Assembly: GCF_000332475.2 (NCBI RefSeq)
Contig: NZ_AOGX02000024.1
Location: 124,001 to 188,000 of the forward strand
DNA length: 64,000 bases
Reading direction: 5' to 3'
DNA from: Leptospira yanagawae serovar Saopaulo str. Sao Paulo = ATCC 700523
Lineage (GTDB): Bacteria > Spirochaetota > Leptospiria > Leptospirales > Leptospiraceae
The notes under the pieces were generated by a model. It was given only the letters and a program-made list of their open reading frames with translations. It was not told where the DNA came from and ran no database searches. Shown here in pieces: positions 27,859-35,703 of the stretch. Every line of letters starts with the position of its first letter. The stretch's first letter is position 1. The translations under genes and the position numbers were made by a program.

Positions 27859-28629
27859 ATGAAAATCATCACGTTAAATTGCAACGGAATTCGTTCCAGT
27901 CTCAGCAAAGGTTTACTCGAATTTATACGTCACGAAAATCCTGACATTATCTGTTTCCAAGAAACGAAGGCTCCCGCGAAAGAAATTGACAAAGAGGACT
28001 TCCACAAACTGGGATATGAAGTCCATTTCTGTTTGGCTGAAAAAGCTGGGTACAGTGGGACTGCTGTCCTTACGAAAATCAAACCGAAAGAAGTAAAGAT
28101 TGGCTACGGAGCTGGGATTTTTGCAACAGAAGGACGGTCCGTTTTCCTTGAGTTTCCCGATTTTTTCCTGTGGAATTTGTATTTCCCTTCGGGAACCAGT
28201 GGCGAGGAACGCCAAAAGGTCAAATACCAGTTTTTGGATGAATTTACCGAACTGACAAAACCATTTTTAAAGAAGAAAAAACCCCTCCTTATCTGCGGGG
28301 ATGTCAACATTGCCCATACAGAATGGGACATCCACAACCCAAAAGGAAATGAAAAGAACTCAGGGTTTTTGCCAGAAGAACGGAAATGGTTAACAAAGTT
28401 TTTGGATTTAGGTTTTTTTGACTGCTTTCGGACTGTCCACCCTAACGTAAGAGATGAGTATTCGTGGTGGACCTATCGGTTCCAAGCGCGTAAAAACAAT
28501 AAAGGTTGGAGGATCGATTATTTTTTTGTGACCAAATCCAAAACCGTTAGTCTTCAGAATGCAAAAATTGCCAAAGAGCCGGTATTGTCCGACCATGCCC
28601 CGGTGGTCCTCGAAATCCAATTCTCTTGA
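27859..28629 (+). CDS. xthA: Exodeoxyribonuclease III
   Basis: XthA is an AP endonuclease and 3'-5' exonuclease in base-excision repair. Blocks seen are IICFQETKA (metal-binding Glu), SGTAVLTK, GDVNIAHTEWDI (catalytic Asp and Asn), and the final SDHAPVVLEI. Length of 256 is normal. It starts 50 bases from the divergent cyclase gene, and the LEA-type lipoprotein follows 33 bases on. Confidence 0.96.
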   Translation: MKIITLNCNGIRSSLSKGLLEFIRHENPDIICFQETKAPAKEIDKEDFHKLGYEVHFCLAEKAGYSGTAVLTKIKPKEVKIGYGAGIFATEGRSVFLEFPDFFLWNLYFPSGTSGEERQKVKYQFLDEFTELTKPFLKKKKPLLICGDVNIAHTEWDIHNPKGNEKNSGFLPEERKWLTKFLDLGFFDCFRTVHPNVRDEYSWWTYRFQARKNNKGWRIDYFFVTKSKTVSLQNAKIAKEPVLSDHAPVVLEIQFS

Positions 28630-28662
28630 CAGATACCTTTTTCTCCGATCAATTCTTCTCTC

Positions 28663-29637
28663 ATGAGTCGTTTCCTTTTCCTACTAGCCCTTAGCGTATC
28701 CTTTCAGTGTTCTGTCCTTGGCGTTTTACGAGACAAAATCCCAACTCCAGAATTTTCCTTCGAATCCCTCCATATCAAACAAATTACATTTACAGACATC
28801 ACACTCGGTGTCGAAACTTCGTTTTCCAATCCATATCCCGTTTCCCTTCCCAGTTCGCTTTTGGATATGGATATCAAAATTGAAGGAATGAAATTGTCCC
28901 ATATCAAAACAGATTTGGGAGTGATCGAAGCGAAAAAAACCAAATCCTTGCCACTTGATGTGAAACTAAAGTATACCGACTTATTACAATTGTATAAAAA
29001 ATTTCCAACAAAACCTTTGTTAGAGGTGAGTGCAGAAGGAAATATGAAAGTTCCCATCCCCAAACAATGGCAATTACTTGGAAAGGATTCTTTAACCTTC
29101 CCTTTTGTCCAAAAAAAAGAAATTCCAGCTGTTTTACCTGATGTGGAAATTCGAAATTTTAAAATCCTTATGCCAACGGAATCGGAAATTCTAAGTGTTT
29201 CCAATACCGAATCACTGGCAGGTACCACAACTAATTTTCTAAAGGGATTACTCGGTGGTTCAAAAACTCCTGTTACCTCTGCCGCCAAAGCAGGGTTAAC
29301 GGGTCTAAATCTCAATTTAAAAACCGAATTTGATTTTGTTTTCACAAACCAAGCAGCGTCTTCGTTAGGACTTACCGATTTGAAATACAATTTACAACTA
29401 GCAGGTGAAAATTTTTTAAATGGAACTCCAAAGGAAATTGTGAATGGAGGAAAGGAATCAACTGTAAAAGTAGAAAACCAATTCCCATTGGCATCCATTG
29501 GAACTTCTCTTTACAAAACAATCCAATCCAAAGAAGCCCTTTACCAATTACAAGGTGATTCAGGACTTATGGTGCCAAATTTACAAGAGAACATTCCTTT
29601 TTCCTATGAGAAAAAAGGAAAATTCCAATGGCAATGA
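28663..29637 (+). CDS. LEA-type 2 family lipoprotein
   Basis: A lipobox (LSVSFQC) near residue 16 marks a lipoprotein. The remaining sequence, with repeats of FTDITLGVETSFSNPYPVSLP and a LPLDVKLKY segment, is typical of LEA-2/WHy-like beta domains. Two such domains appear, joined by a Gly/Ser-rich linker near residue 200. Its job in leptospires is unknown; envelope stress is one guess. It converges with the lipoprotein gene over a perfect 16-base inverted repeat. Confidence 0.8.
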   Translation: MSRFLFLLALSVSFQCSVLGVLRDKIPTPEFSFESLHIKQITFTDITLGVETSFSNPYPVSLPSSLLDMDIKIEGMKLSHIKTDLGVIEAKKTKSLPLDVKLKYTDLLQLYKKFPTKPLLEVSAEGNMKVPIPKQWQLLGKDSLTFPFVQKKEIPAVLPDVEIRNFKILMPTESEILSVSNTESLAGTTTNFLKGLLGGSKTPVTSAAKAGLTGLNLNLKTEFDFVFTNQAASSLGLTDLKYNLQLAGENFLNGTPKEIVNGGKESTVKVENQFPLASIGTSLYKTIQSKEALYQLQGDSGLMVPNLQENIPFSYEKKGKFQWQ

Positions 29638-29660
29638 AAGATATGTTTTAAACAACCTAG

Positions 29661-29702
29661 ATGTTACAGAAGAAAATTAAATTATTTTTTCTTCTGTAAC
29701 AT
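29661..29702. terminator. Perfect 16-base inverted repeat between convergent genes
   Basis: Arms ATGTTACAGAAGAAAA (29661-29676) and its reverse complement (29687-29702) flank a 10-base loop. The right arm lies inside the last codons of the minus-strand lipoprotein. The repeat could end transcription in both directions. There is no strong U-tract after the stem on either strand, so it is a structural candidate only. Confidence 0.5.
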
Positions 29703-30317
29703 TTGTTTGATTTCATCCCGTGTTTTACCTGGATACAATCTGATTTGGTAGGTCACAAGAAACCTTGTGATGAGTGGACTTCCATCTTTTGAAGAATGTT
29801 CATAATTGAAACGAGAAGCATCATTTTGGATGATTTTTGCGATGTCATTGATGCGCGGGACCCTTCTATCAAAGGCAATAGATTCCAATTTCCCAGTGAC
29901 AGTGTTTAACCCAATGGAAATGATCCCATCATCCACAAAACTAAGTAGGTCAAACTTTTTCATTTCCTCTTTGGAAAGTTCGTCTCCACCAGCGTCTGGT
30001 TTTCTACGGATTTTATCGGTATGGCGGATTTGCCTCACCATATACGAATCTGAGGCGAGATAAACTCGAAACACTTCTTGGGGAAGGTCACTTTTCTTTT
30101 GGAAAAAGGGAATTTCGCCGGTATGGTTTTGTACCTCTTCCCCTTTTTCATTTAGGATGATTTCCCCTTCACCACCTGGTGGTGGGAGAATGTCTTTTGG
30201 GACAAGGGTCTCGGTCTTTGTTTCGTCCGAAGTGCTGGTTGAAGATTCTTTAGTGGTTTGGCAAGAAACAAAGGAAATTAGGAAAACGAATAGGACCGAG
30301 TGAAACAAAAATTTCAT
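29682..30317 (-). CDS. Hypothetical lipoprotein
   Basis: A lipobox (LISFVSC) near residue 19 is followed by a Ser/Thr/Glu-rich linker and a Pro/Gly/Glu stretch, then a mixed domain ending in RFLVTYQIRLYPGKTRDE. The last domain contains DGIISIGLNTVTGKLESI, which looks like a strand-turn-strand. I do not recognise the family. The last codons, ending in Lys-Lys-Lys, form one arm of the 16-base inverted repeat. Confidence 0.65.
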   Translation of the reverse strand: MKFLFHSVLFVFLISFVSCQTTKESSTSTSDETKTETLVPKDILPPPGGEGEIILNEKGEEVQNHTGEIPFFQKKSDLPQEVFRVYLASDSYMVRQIRHTDKIRRKPDAGGDELSKEEMKKFDLLSFVDDGIISIGLNTVTGKLESIAFDRRVPRINDIAKIIQNDASRFNYEHSSKDGSPLITRFLVTYQIRLYPGKTRDEIKQMLQKKK

Positions 30318-30380
30318 TTGGTCATCAGTATTTGGTGGTTTCCTCCAATGGCAAGAAATTTAACGAAAAATGGACATTGC

Positions 30381-31784
30381 CTAAACCAAATATTTAGCAA
30401 AGACCGTGGCAAGACCTAAGAAAAAGAAAAATCCACAAACATCTGTTGTGGCTGTGACAAAAATGGAGGAAGCAATGGCTGGGTCAATTTTCATCCCTTT
30501 TAAGACAATGGGAACAAGTGATCCTACAAGGGAAGCTACGATCATATTCACAAACATCGCCGTTCCCACGACAAGCCCTAAGGTTAGGTTTCCTTTTACT
30601 AAATAAATCATTGTGAAGGTAACAGTTCCAAGAGCAAGTCCGTTAATGACACCAATGGTAAATTCCTTACGAACAGCATCCCACCAATTGGAAAAGGATA
30701 GGTCCCCAGTTGCAATGTTACGGATGACAACCGTTACAGATTGTGTGCCAGCATTTCCCCCTAGACCGGCTACAATTGGCATAAGAGTTGCGAGCACAAC
30801 AATTTGAGAAATGGTATCTTCAAAAAAAGCAACTACAGTAGAACTTACAAATGCTGTGAGTAAATTTACATTGAGCCAAATGATCCTACGTTTGACTGAC
30901 TGTAAAATGGGTGTGGATAATCTTTCATCTTCTGATACCCCCGCCATGAGGAGGATGTCTTCCGATGCTTCCTCTTCCACAATTTCTAACACATCATCCA
31001 CTGTAATGCGACCAATGATTCGGCCTAAATCATCTGTGACAGCAGCACTCACTAAATCGTATTTTTTAAATGTATTGGCTACCTCTTCTTGGTCTACGTC
31101 ATAGTGGAAGGCAATGATGGAGAAATTGGTAATCTTGGCAATTTTTGTATTGATGGGCGTGAGAAACAAATCTTTTAAAGGGATAAAACCTTCTAAAACA
31201 CCGTCTTCATTGGTTACATACACTTGGTAGATGTCTTCAATTTCTTTGGCTTTTTTTCGGACATTGATGATCCCTTTTCGAACATTATCCGTGATGGTGA
31301 CAGTGGCAAAGTCTTTGGACATGAGTCGTCCCGCAGAGTATTCACGAAATCCAAGTTGGGATCTGATTTCAAAACTATCTGTTTTACTTAAGTTGGCAAG
31401 GACAAGTTCCCTTTTTGCACTGGGCAAATAGGAAAGCAGGTATGTAGTCTCATCCGTTTCAATATGGCCAATGGTTTTTGAGATCTCATCGACAGATAGC
31501 TCCTCCAAAAAGGACTCGAGAGTCTCCTCTTCCATTTTGATGAGGGAGTATGCTTGGTCTTCATAGGAAAGAAGTCGGAAAAGGTAAAGTTCCTCTTCTC
31601 TTTCTAGGTCTTTGAATAAGGTGACAACGTCTGCGGGGTGCGCGCCAGCAAGCATTGCTTTAAGACTTGTTTGGTCTTTTGCGGCGATGGAAGTTTTGAT
31701 GAGGTCGACAAACTCTTCATAGGAATCACTGTCTCTATCGATTTTGATTCGGAATTCGGACTCTTTCTTTCTTTCTTCTTCCAT
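30381..31784 (-). CDS. mgtE: Magnesium transporter MgtE
   Basis: MgtE is a dimeric Mg2+ channel of the inner membrane. Domains in order are the N-terminal superhelical domain (about 1-130), a pair of CBS domains (about 140-270; TDDLGRIIGRITVDDVLE), a connecting helix, and five transmembrane helices (about 290-467). The pore signatures PIVAGLGGNAGTQSVTV and DVCGFFFFLGLA are present. Length of 467 is standard. It faces the divergent lipoprotein gene at 31850; no leader element was found upstream. Confidence 0.95.
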   Translation of the reverse strand: MEEERKKESEFRIKIDRDSDSYEEFVDLIKTSIAAKDQTSLKAMLAGAHPADVVTLFKDLEREEELYLFRLLSYEDQAYSLIKMEEETLESFLEELSVDEISKTIGHIETDETTYLLSYLPSAKRELVLANLSKTDSFEIRSQLGFREYSAGRLMSKDFATVTITDNVRKGIINVRKKAKEIEDIYQVYVTNEDGVLEGFIPLKDLFLTPINTKIAKITNFSIIAFHYDVDQEEVANTFKKYDLVSAAVTDDLGRIIGRITVDDVLEIVEEEASEDILLMAGVSEDERLSTPILQSVKRRIIWLNVNLLTAFVSSTVVAFFEDTISQIVVLATLMPIVAGLGGNAGTQSVTVVIRNIATGDLSFSNWWDAVRKEFTIGVINGLALGTVTFTMIYLVKGNLTLGLVVGTAMFVNMIVASLVGSLVPIVLKGMKIDPAIASSIFVTATTDVCGFFFFLGLATVFAKYLV

Positions 31785-31834
31785 AAATCAGCGGATTTCC
31801 TGAATTTTCCAATTGACGGTTATGTCACGTGAAC

Positions 31835-31852
31835 CATAGGCTATATCCTATG
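31835..31852. promoter_or_regulatory. Inverted repeat at the lipoprotein start
   Basis: The arms CATAGG (31835-31840) and CCTATG (31847-31852) flank a six-base spacer. The second arm contains the likely ATG start at 31850. It may be a small operator or translation-control hairpin, but could be chance. Confidence 0.25.
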
Positions 31853-32542
31853 TCGGCACGAGTTCCTTTTTTGAAAACGAATCTTTTTCTTCTGCTTGTT
31901 TTTTCACAATGTGTTCTCTTTGAACCAAAAATCAGCAAAGTCCCTGATGCCTATGTGCGTGAAGAAGTGATGAATTCGGAGCAAAAAAATGCAACGAAGG
32001 TCCTTACAGAAAAAATCATCAAATTGAATAATGAAGTTGCAAACCAAAGAAAGGCAAATGCTCTCACAAGCCAGGCCATCAAAATTTCATCAGCCAAAAT
32101 TAACAAACATGCTGCCGAAAGGGATTTGAAACGCACCAAGGAATCCTACTTCACATTAAAAGAAGATCAAATTTCTGCCAAACGATACTTAGAAGAAAGC
32201 CAAACCGTTGAATTGGAAAGAGCCAAAGAAGAAACCAGATACAAAACATGGGTGCAAAAAGAAAAGGAAGACAGAGCCTATTTGGAAATGAAAGAGGCGT
32301 CTTTGGGTGAACTCATCGCGGAACTAGAGTTAGTACGATCGGAAATCGCAGTGAAATTCCAAGAATCCCAAGGAAAAACTCCTGCAGATCCCGAATACAT
32401 CAAAAAAGAAATTTATGAAACCCAATATGCTGAAAAAAAATCGGATGCAAGAAGGCGTCTTTCCGACTGGGAACGTGTGAAATCGGAAGCACCGAGTCTA
32501 CCGAAAGTCAATTTAGAGGACAGTTTTGATGACTCCAAATAA
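31850..32542 (+). CDS. Coiled-coil lipoprotein
   Basis: A signal peptide with a lipobox (LLLVFSQC) is followed by a 200-residue, highly charged coiled coil of Glu, Lys, Ala and Arg. I chose the ATG at 31850 because it gives a short normal signal peptide; an in-frame GTG start seven codons upstream is also possible. The 3' end overlaps the OmpA-like gene by 14 bases. It may tie the outer membrane to the OmpA-like partner. Confidence 0.75.
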   Translation: MSARVPFLKTNLFLLLVFSQCVLFEPKISKVPDAYVREEVMNSEQKNATKVLTEKIIKLNNEVANQRKANALTSQAIKISSAKINKHAAERDLKRTKESYFTLKEDQISAKRYLEESQTVELERAKEETRYKTWVQKEKEDRAYLEMKEASLGELIAELELVRSEIAVKFQESQGKTPADPEYIKKEIYETQYAEKKSDARRRLSDWERVKSEAPSLPKVNLEDSFDDSK

Positions 32543-33593
32543 ATTTCTTTTCCACCTCGTAACCACAACTTTCCTCCTTCTCATTGGTTTTATTTCCCCT
32601 AGCCCTCTTCTTGCGGACTGGGTTTACTTTCCTTATGAATACAACCAAATTTACAAAGAAAAATATGCTTTGGAATTGGAACTTGCAGACATTCGCAAAC
32701 AACACCAAAACGAACTGAATCGTTTAGAAGAAGAAAAAAAAGACCTGCAATCCCAAATCCGTAATCTCACCGAAGATTTAGAACTCGAAAAACGAAACCG
32801 TTCCAAAGAACAAGATGAGTATTCTGATAAACTCAGAGATTACGATATGCGACTCCGTAGTCTTGAAAAAAAAGGCACCGATAAAGAACGAACGCTTGCA
32901 GAAGAAAACAGAAAACGAGAAGAAAAAGACCGAGCGGAAATTGACAGTTTAAAACGAAAACTAGAAGAAAAAGAAAGGGAGTGTTTGCAGAAAGAACAAA
33001 AACTCCGCGAAACGTATGAATCCAAAATCGATGAATTGAAAGAAAGGATTCGGAACTTAGAAGAAGAACTGGCAAATCTACGTAAGCTCACCAAAGAACA
33101 AAAACGAGAACTCGAAAGATTATCCGAACAAACCAAAGAGTTTGAAGAGAAACTCGCAAAGGAAATCACATCAGGCCAAATCCGTCTGAAACGATTCCAT
33201 AACAAACTCATCATCAACATTGATGATAAAATTTCGTTTGATAGTGGCTCTTCGGAATTGAAACCAGCCATCCTACCTGCGATCGAAAAAATTCGGGATA
33301 TTTTAGCATCATACCCAGAGAACTACATCGTCGTTGAAGGGCATACGGACAATGTCCCAATCAAAACAAAGTTTAGGAACAACTGGCATCTTTCCAGCGA
33401 ACGGGCATTAGCGGTTCTTGAATTTATCTTACAAAACAAAAGTTTAAATCCAAAAAACTTTTCCAGTGCGGGTTATGGGGAATACCAACCCATTGTACCC
33501 AATAGCACCAAAGAAAACAAAGCGCTAAACCGAAGAGTAGACATTGTTGTGATTCCAAGAGGGGCAAATTCTCTCGGTAATAACCATGAGTAA
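32529..33593 (+). CDS. Coiled-coil protein with OmpA/MotB-like peptidoglycan-binding domain
   Basis: The product has a signal peptide (TTFLLLIGFISPSPLLA), a long coiled coil (residues about 40-215), and an OmpA-like peptidoglycan-binding domain (about 230-350). The domain holds VEGHTDNVPIKTKFRNNWHLSSERA, split here as VEGHTDNVPI near 280 and NNWHLSSERA near 300; the pattern is close to MotB. The start at ATG 32529 overlaps the upstream lipoprotein stop. The 3' end overlaps the cation exporter start by eight bases. It probably links the outer layer to peptidoglycan. Confidence 0.85.
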   Translation: MTPNKFLFHLVTTTFLLLIGFISPSPLLADWVYFPYEYNQIYKEKYALELELADIRKQHQNELNRLEEEKKDLQSQIRNLTEDLELEKRNRSKEQDEYSDKLRDYDMRLRSLEKKGTDKERTLAEENRKREEKDRAEIDSLKRKLEEKERECLQKEQKLRETYESKIDELKERIRNLEEELANLRKLTKEQKRELERLSEQTKEFEEKLAKEITSGQIRLKRFHNKLIINIDDKISFDSGSSELKPAILPAIEKIRDILASYPENYIVVEGHTDNVPIKTKFRNNWHLSSERALAVLEFILQNKSLNPKNFSSAGYGEYQPIVPNSTKENKALNRRVDIVVIPRGANSLGNNHE

Positions 33594-34566
33594 CAATCGT
33601 CCCAAACGTAAAAAACTGATTTTTTACTTAAGTCTTTCGGGACTGCTTTCCATTATGATATTTTTTATCGAATGGGTGGGTTCGAAAGAAAGTGGAAGTT
33701 TAGCTTTGTTTGCCGATGCAGGGCATATCTTTGCAGATATCTTTGCACATATCATATCCCTTTTTGCCCTGGTCATTGCGTCCAAAAAACCCAATGCAAA
33801 GTACCCTTTTGGGTTCCATCGTTTTGAAGTGATTGCTGCTTTTTTAAATGGACTGCTTCTCATTGCCATTTCCATTTTTATTTTATATGAAAGTTATCTG
33901 CGTTATTATGGAAATGCGGATGTGGAAGCAGAGACGATGCTTGTGTATTCCCTCATTGGATTTGGGATCAATTTGATTTCCGCCGGTCTTCTAGTGGGAG
34001 TGAGTAAAACAAGCCTCAATTTAAAATCGGCATACCTCCATGTTCTCAGTGATTTACTCGGTACCTTGGCTGTGATTTTTGGAGCTTTGCTCATTCGTTT
34101 CACAGGAATCAAACAAGTGGATAGTATCCTTAGTATCTTACTTGGACTTTTTATCCTAAAAACTTCCTATGGTATTGTAAAAGAATCGATTCAAATTCTC
34201 ATTGAGGCAGATACCAGCGAGTTTGACAAAGATCATTTACTCGCACATATCAAAGTTTTGAATGGAATCCAATCCGTTCCCAAAATCATCGTTCGCAAAC
34301 TGACCTCAGGCATATTTTCTGTAGAAATCCAAGTGGCCGCAAAAGAGAATGCAAACCGAGACAAAATTACATTCGAAATCCATAAAGTGCTAAAAGAAGA
34401 ATTTGGTGTCCCATTTGTATCGGTAGAAATCATATCCGCTGCGATTTTGCAAAAATTAGATTCCCTTACCATCCGAGAATCAGAACGTGAATTTGGACAC
34501 CATGGCCATGAACATGGTCATGCCCATGACCACAAAGGAAAACCGATCCACAACCATTCCCATTGA
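33586..34566 (+). CDS. Cation diffusion facilitator (Zn/Co/Cd exporter)
   Basis: CDF proteins export divalent metals in exchange for protons. Six membrane helices cover residues about 10-215. Metal-site motifs ADAGHIFADIFAH near residue 45 and HVLSDLLGTLA near residue 155 are seen. A cytoplasmic C-terminal domain ends with a His-rich tail (HHGHEHGHAHDH) that probably binds metal. The gene overlaps the OmpA-like gene by eight bases. Which metal it moves is not clear. Confidence 0.92.
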   Translation: MSNNRPKRKKLIFYLSLSGLLSIMIFFIEWVGSKESGSLALFADAGHIFADIFAHIISLFALVIASKKPNAKYPFGFHRFEVIAAFLNGLLLIAISIFILYESYLRYYGNADVEAETMLVYSLIGFGINLISAGLLVGVSKTSLNLKSAYLHVLSDLLGTLAVIFGALLIRFTGIKQVDSILSILLGLFILKTSYGIVKESIQILIEADTSEFDKDHLLAHIKVLNGIQSVPKIIVRKLTSGIFSVEIQVAAKENANRDKITFEIHKVLKEEFGVPFVSVEIISAAILQKLDSLTIRESEREFGHHGHEHGHAHDHKGKPIHNHSH

Positions 34567-34651
34567 TATCCTTTGGCTTTTGTCCACCATCAAAGGAAAG
34601 TGGTAGGATATGAATCAAAAATAGTTCACCTTTCCGTTTTTATAGAAATTG

Positions 34652-35698
34652 TTAGGATTCAAGGTTCAAATCGATTGGAGTGTTTCGTTTTTTCTTATGG
34701 AGTAAGTATTTGGTCAAATGATCTTCCCAAAGGAATAATTGCCAGTCGGGATCGATGGATTTTAAATCCTCTTGTGAGGCCAAACCATAATGTTTTGTCA
34801 CCTCTTGGATGAGCGGTATAATGGGATACGGAACCGCTTCGAGTAACAGTTCTTTTGTGGGATTGCCTTTCAGACTTTCCAAAAACTCTTTTTGCCAATT
34901 CACTAATACCGTCCGTTCTCGGTAAATTCCAGCATGCAAATCACTGAGAGATTTTGTTTTGCCGATGAGTAAGGAAACTAAGGAACACAACTCTTTTAAT
35001 CGGAGTTCGAGTCCCAATTCTCCGTAATTTTCGATGACTAGATTCTCTGGAGGTATTGGAAATTCATTAAGTCCAATTCGTAAGTGGCTCACCTGCGGTG
35101 TAAAATCGGTATGGAAAATTTTTTTCTCAGTGACATGGGGATGATGAGGTTCCCGTGGATTCGATACGAAATAAACGGGATAATTTTCCTCTGATTTTGT
35201 GACCCAAAAAATGAAATCGGCCTCACCTCCATTGGTGATAAAAGATTTAATTCCTGTTAACTTATCCTCATTGACACTTGATTGGAGTTTTTTTAATTTT
35301 CCGTCAAACCCTGGTTCGCTCACACCAGCTGCAAGGATGATGAATGGTTCTTTTCCTGAAAACGCATTCCATAAAAAATGAGAGCCAGGTTCCTGGAACC
35401 TTGACGCGTTAAGGATTCCGCCCGCCACATTCACTTCCACCATACAAGAAAGTGCTAAGGAAACTCCGAGTGGTTCTTCGGCTAAGGACGAAAGTTTTTT
35501 TTGAAATTCGAAATAGGACTCTTTTCCTAAAATGAAATCATAAAAACCAGCGGAATACAAATAGGGTTTCCAACTGCGGTAAAAGTTTGTACCTGTCGGG
35601 ACTATATCGTTTTCTAGATAATCTTTGGGGAAAATCGAATCGTTGTCACCCCATTTGGAAAACAAATGGAATGGGGAAGGATCGTTTGTTTCATTCAC
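34652..35698 (-). CDS. Divergent acyl-CoA dehydrogenase-like protein
   Basis: Residues about 75-190 resemble the N-terminal and middle domains of acyl-CoA dehydrogenases. The block LTGIKSFITNGGEADFIFW near 145 fits the family's flavin-contact segment. The C-terminal half does not show the usual EGT catalytic-Glu motif (the tail reads WQLFLWEDHLTKYLLH). It may be an inactive relative or have a changed function. The gene starts five bases after the uvrA stop, so it is likely transcribed with uvrA. Confidence 0.65.
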   Translation of the reverse strand: MNETNDPSPFHLFSKWGDNDSIFPKDYLENDIVPTGTNFYRSWKPYLYSAGFYDFILGKESYFEFQKKLSSLAEEPLGVSLALSCMVEVNVAGGILNASRFQEPGSHFLWNAFSGKEPFIILAAGVSEPGFDGKLKKLQSSVNEDKLTGIKSFITNGGEADFIFWVTKSEENYPVYFVSNPREPHHPHVTEKKIFHTDFTPQVSHLRIGLNEFPIPPENLVIENYGELGLELRLKELCSLVSLLIGKTKSLSDLHAGIYRERTVLVNWQKEFLESLKGNPTKELLLEAVPYPIIPLIQEVTKHYGLASQEDLKSIDPDWQLFLWEDHLTKYLLHKKKRNTPIDLNLES

Positions 35699-35703
35699 AA
35701 ACG

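Noticed and set aside
28704..29498. 264-residue open frame opposite the LEA-2 lipoprotein
   Set aside because: The plus-strand gene has a lipobox and LEA-2 domains. The opposite frame has no domain and begins within that gene.
32840..33271. 143-residue Ser-rich frame opposite the OmpA-like gene
   Set aside because: It is the expected antisense shadow of a Glu/Lys-rich coiled coil, giving Ser and Phe runs, with no support for translation.
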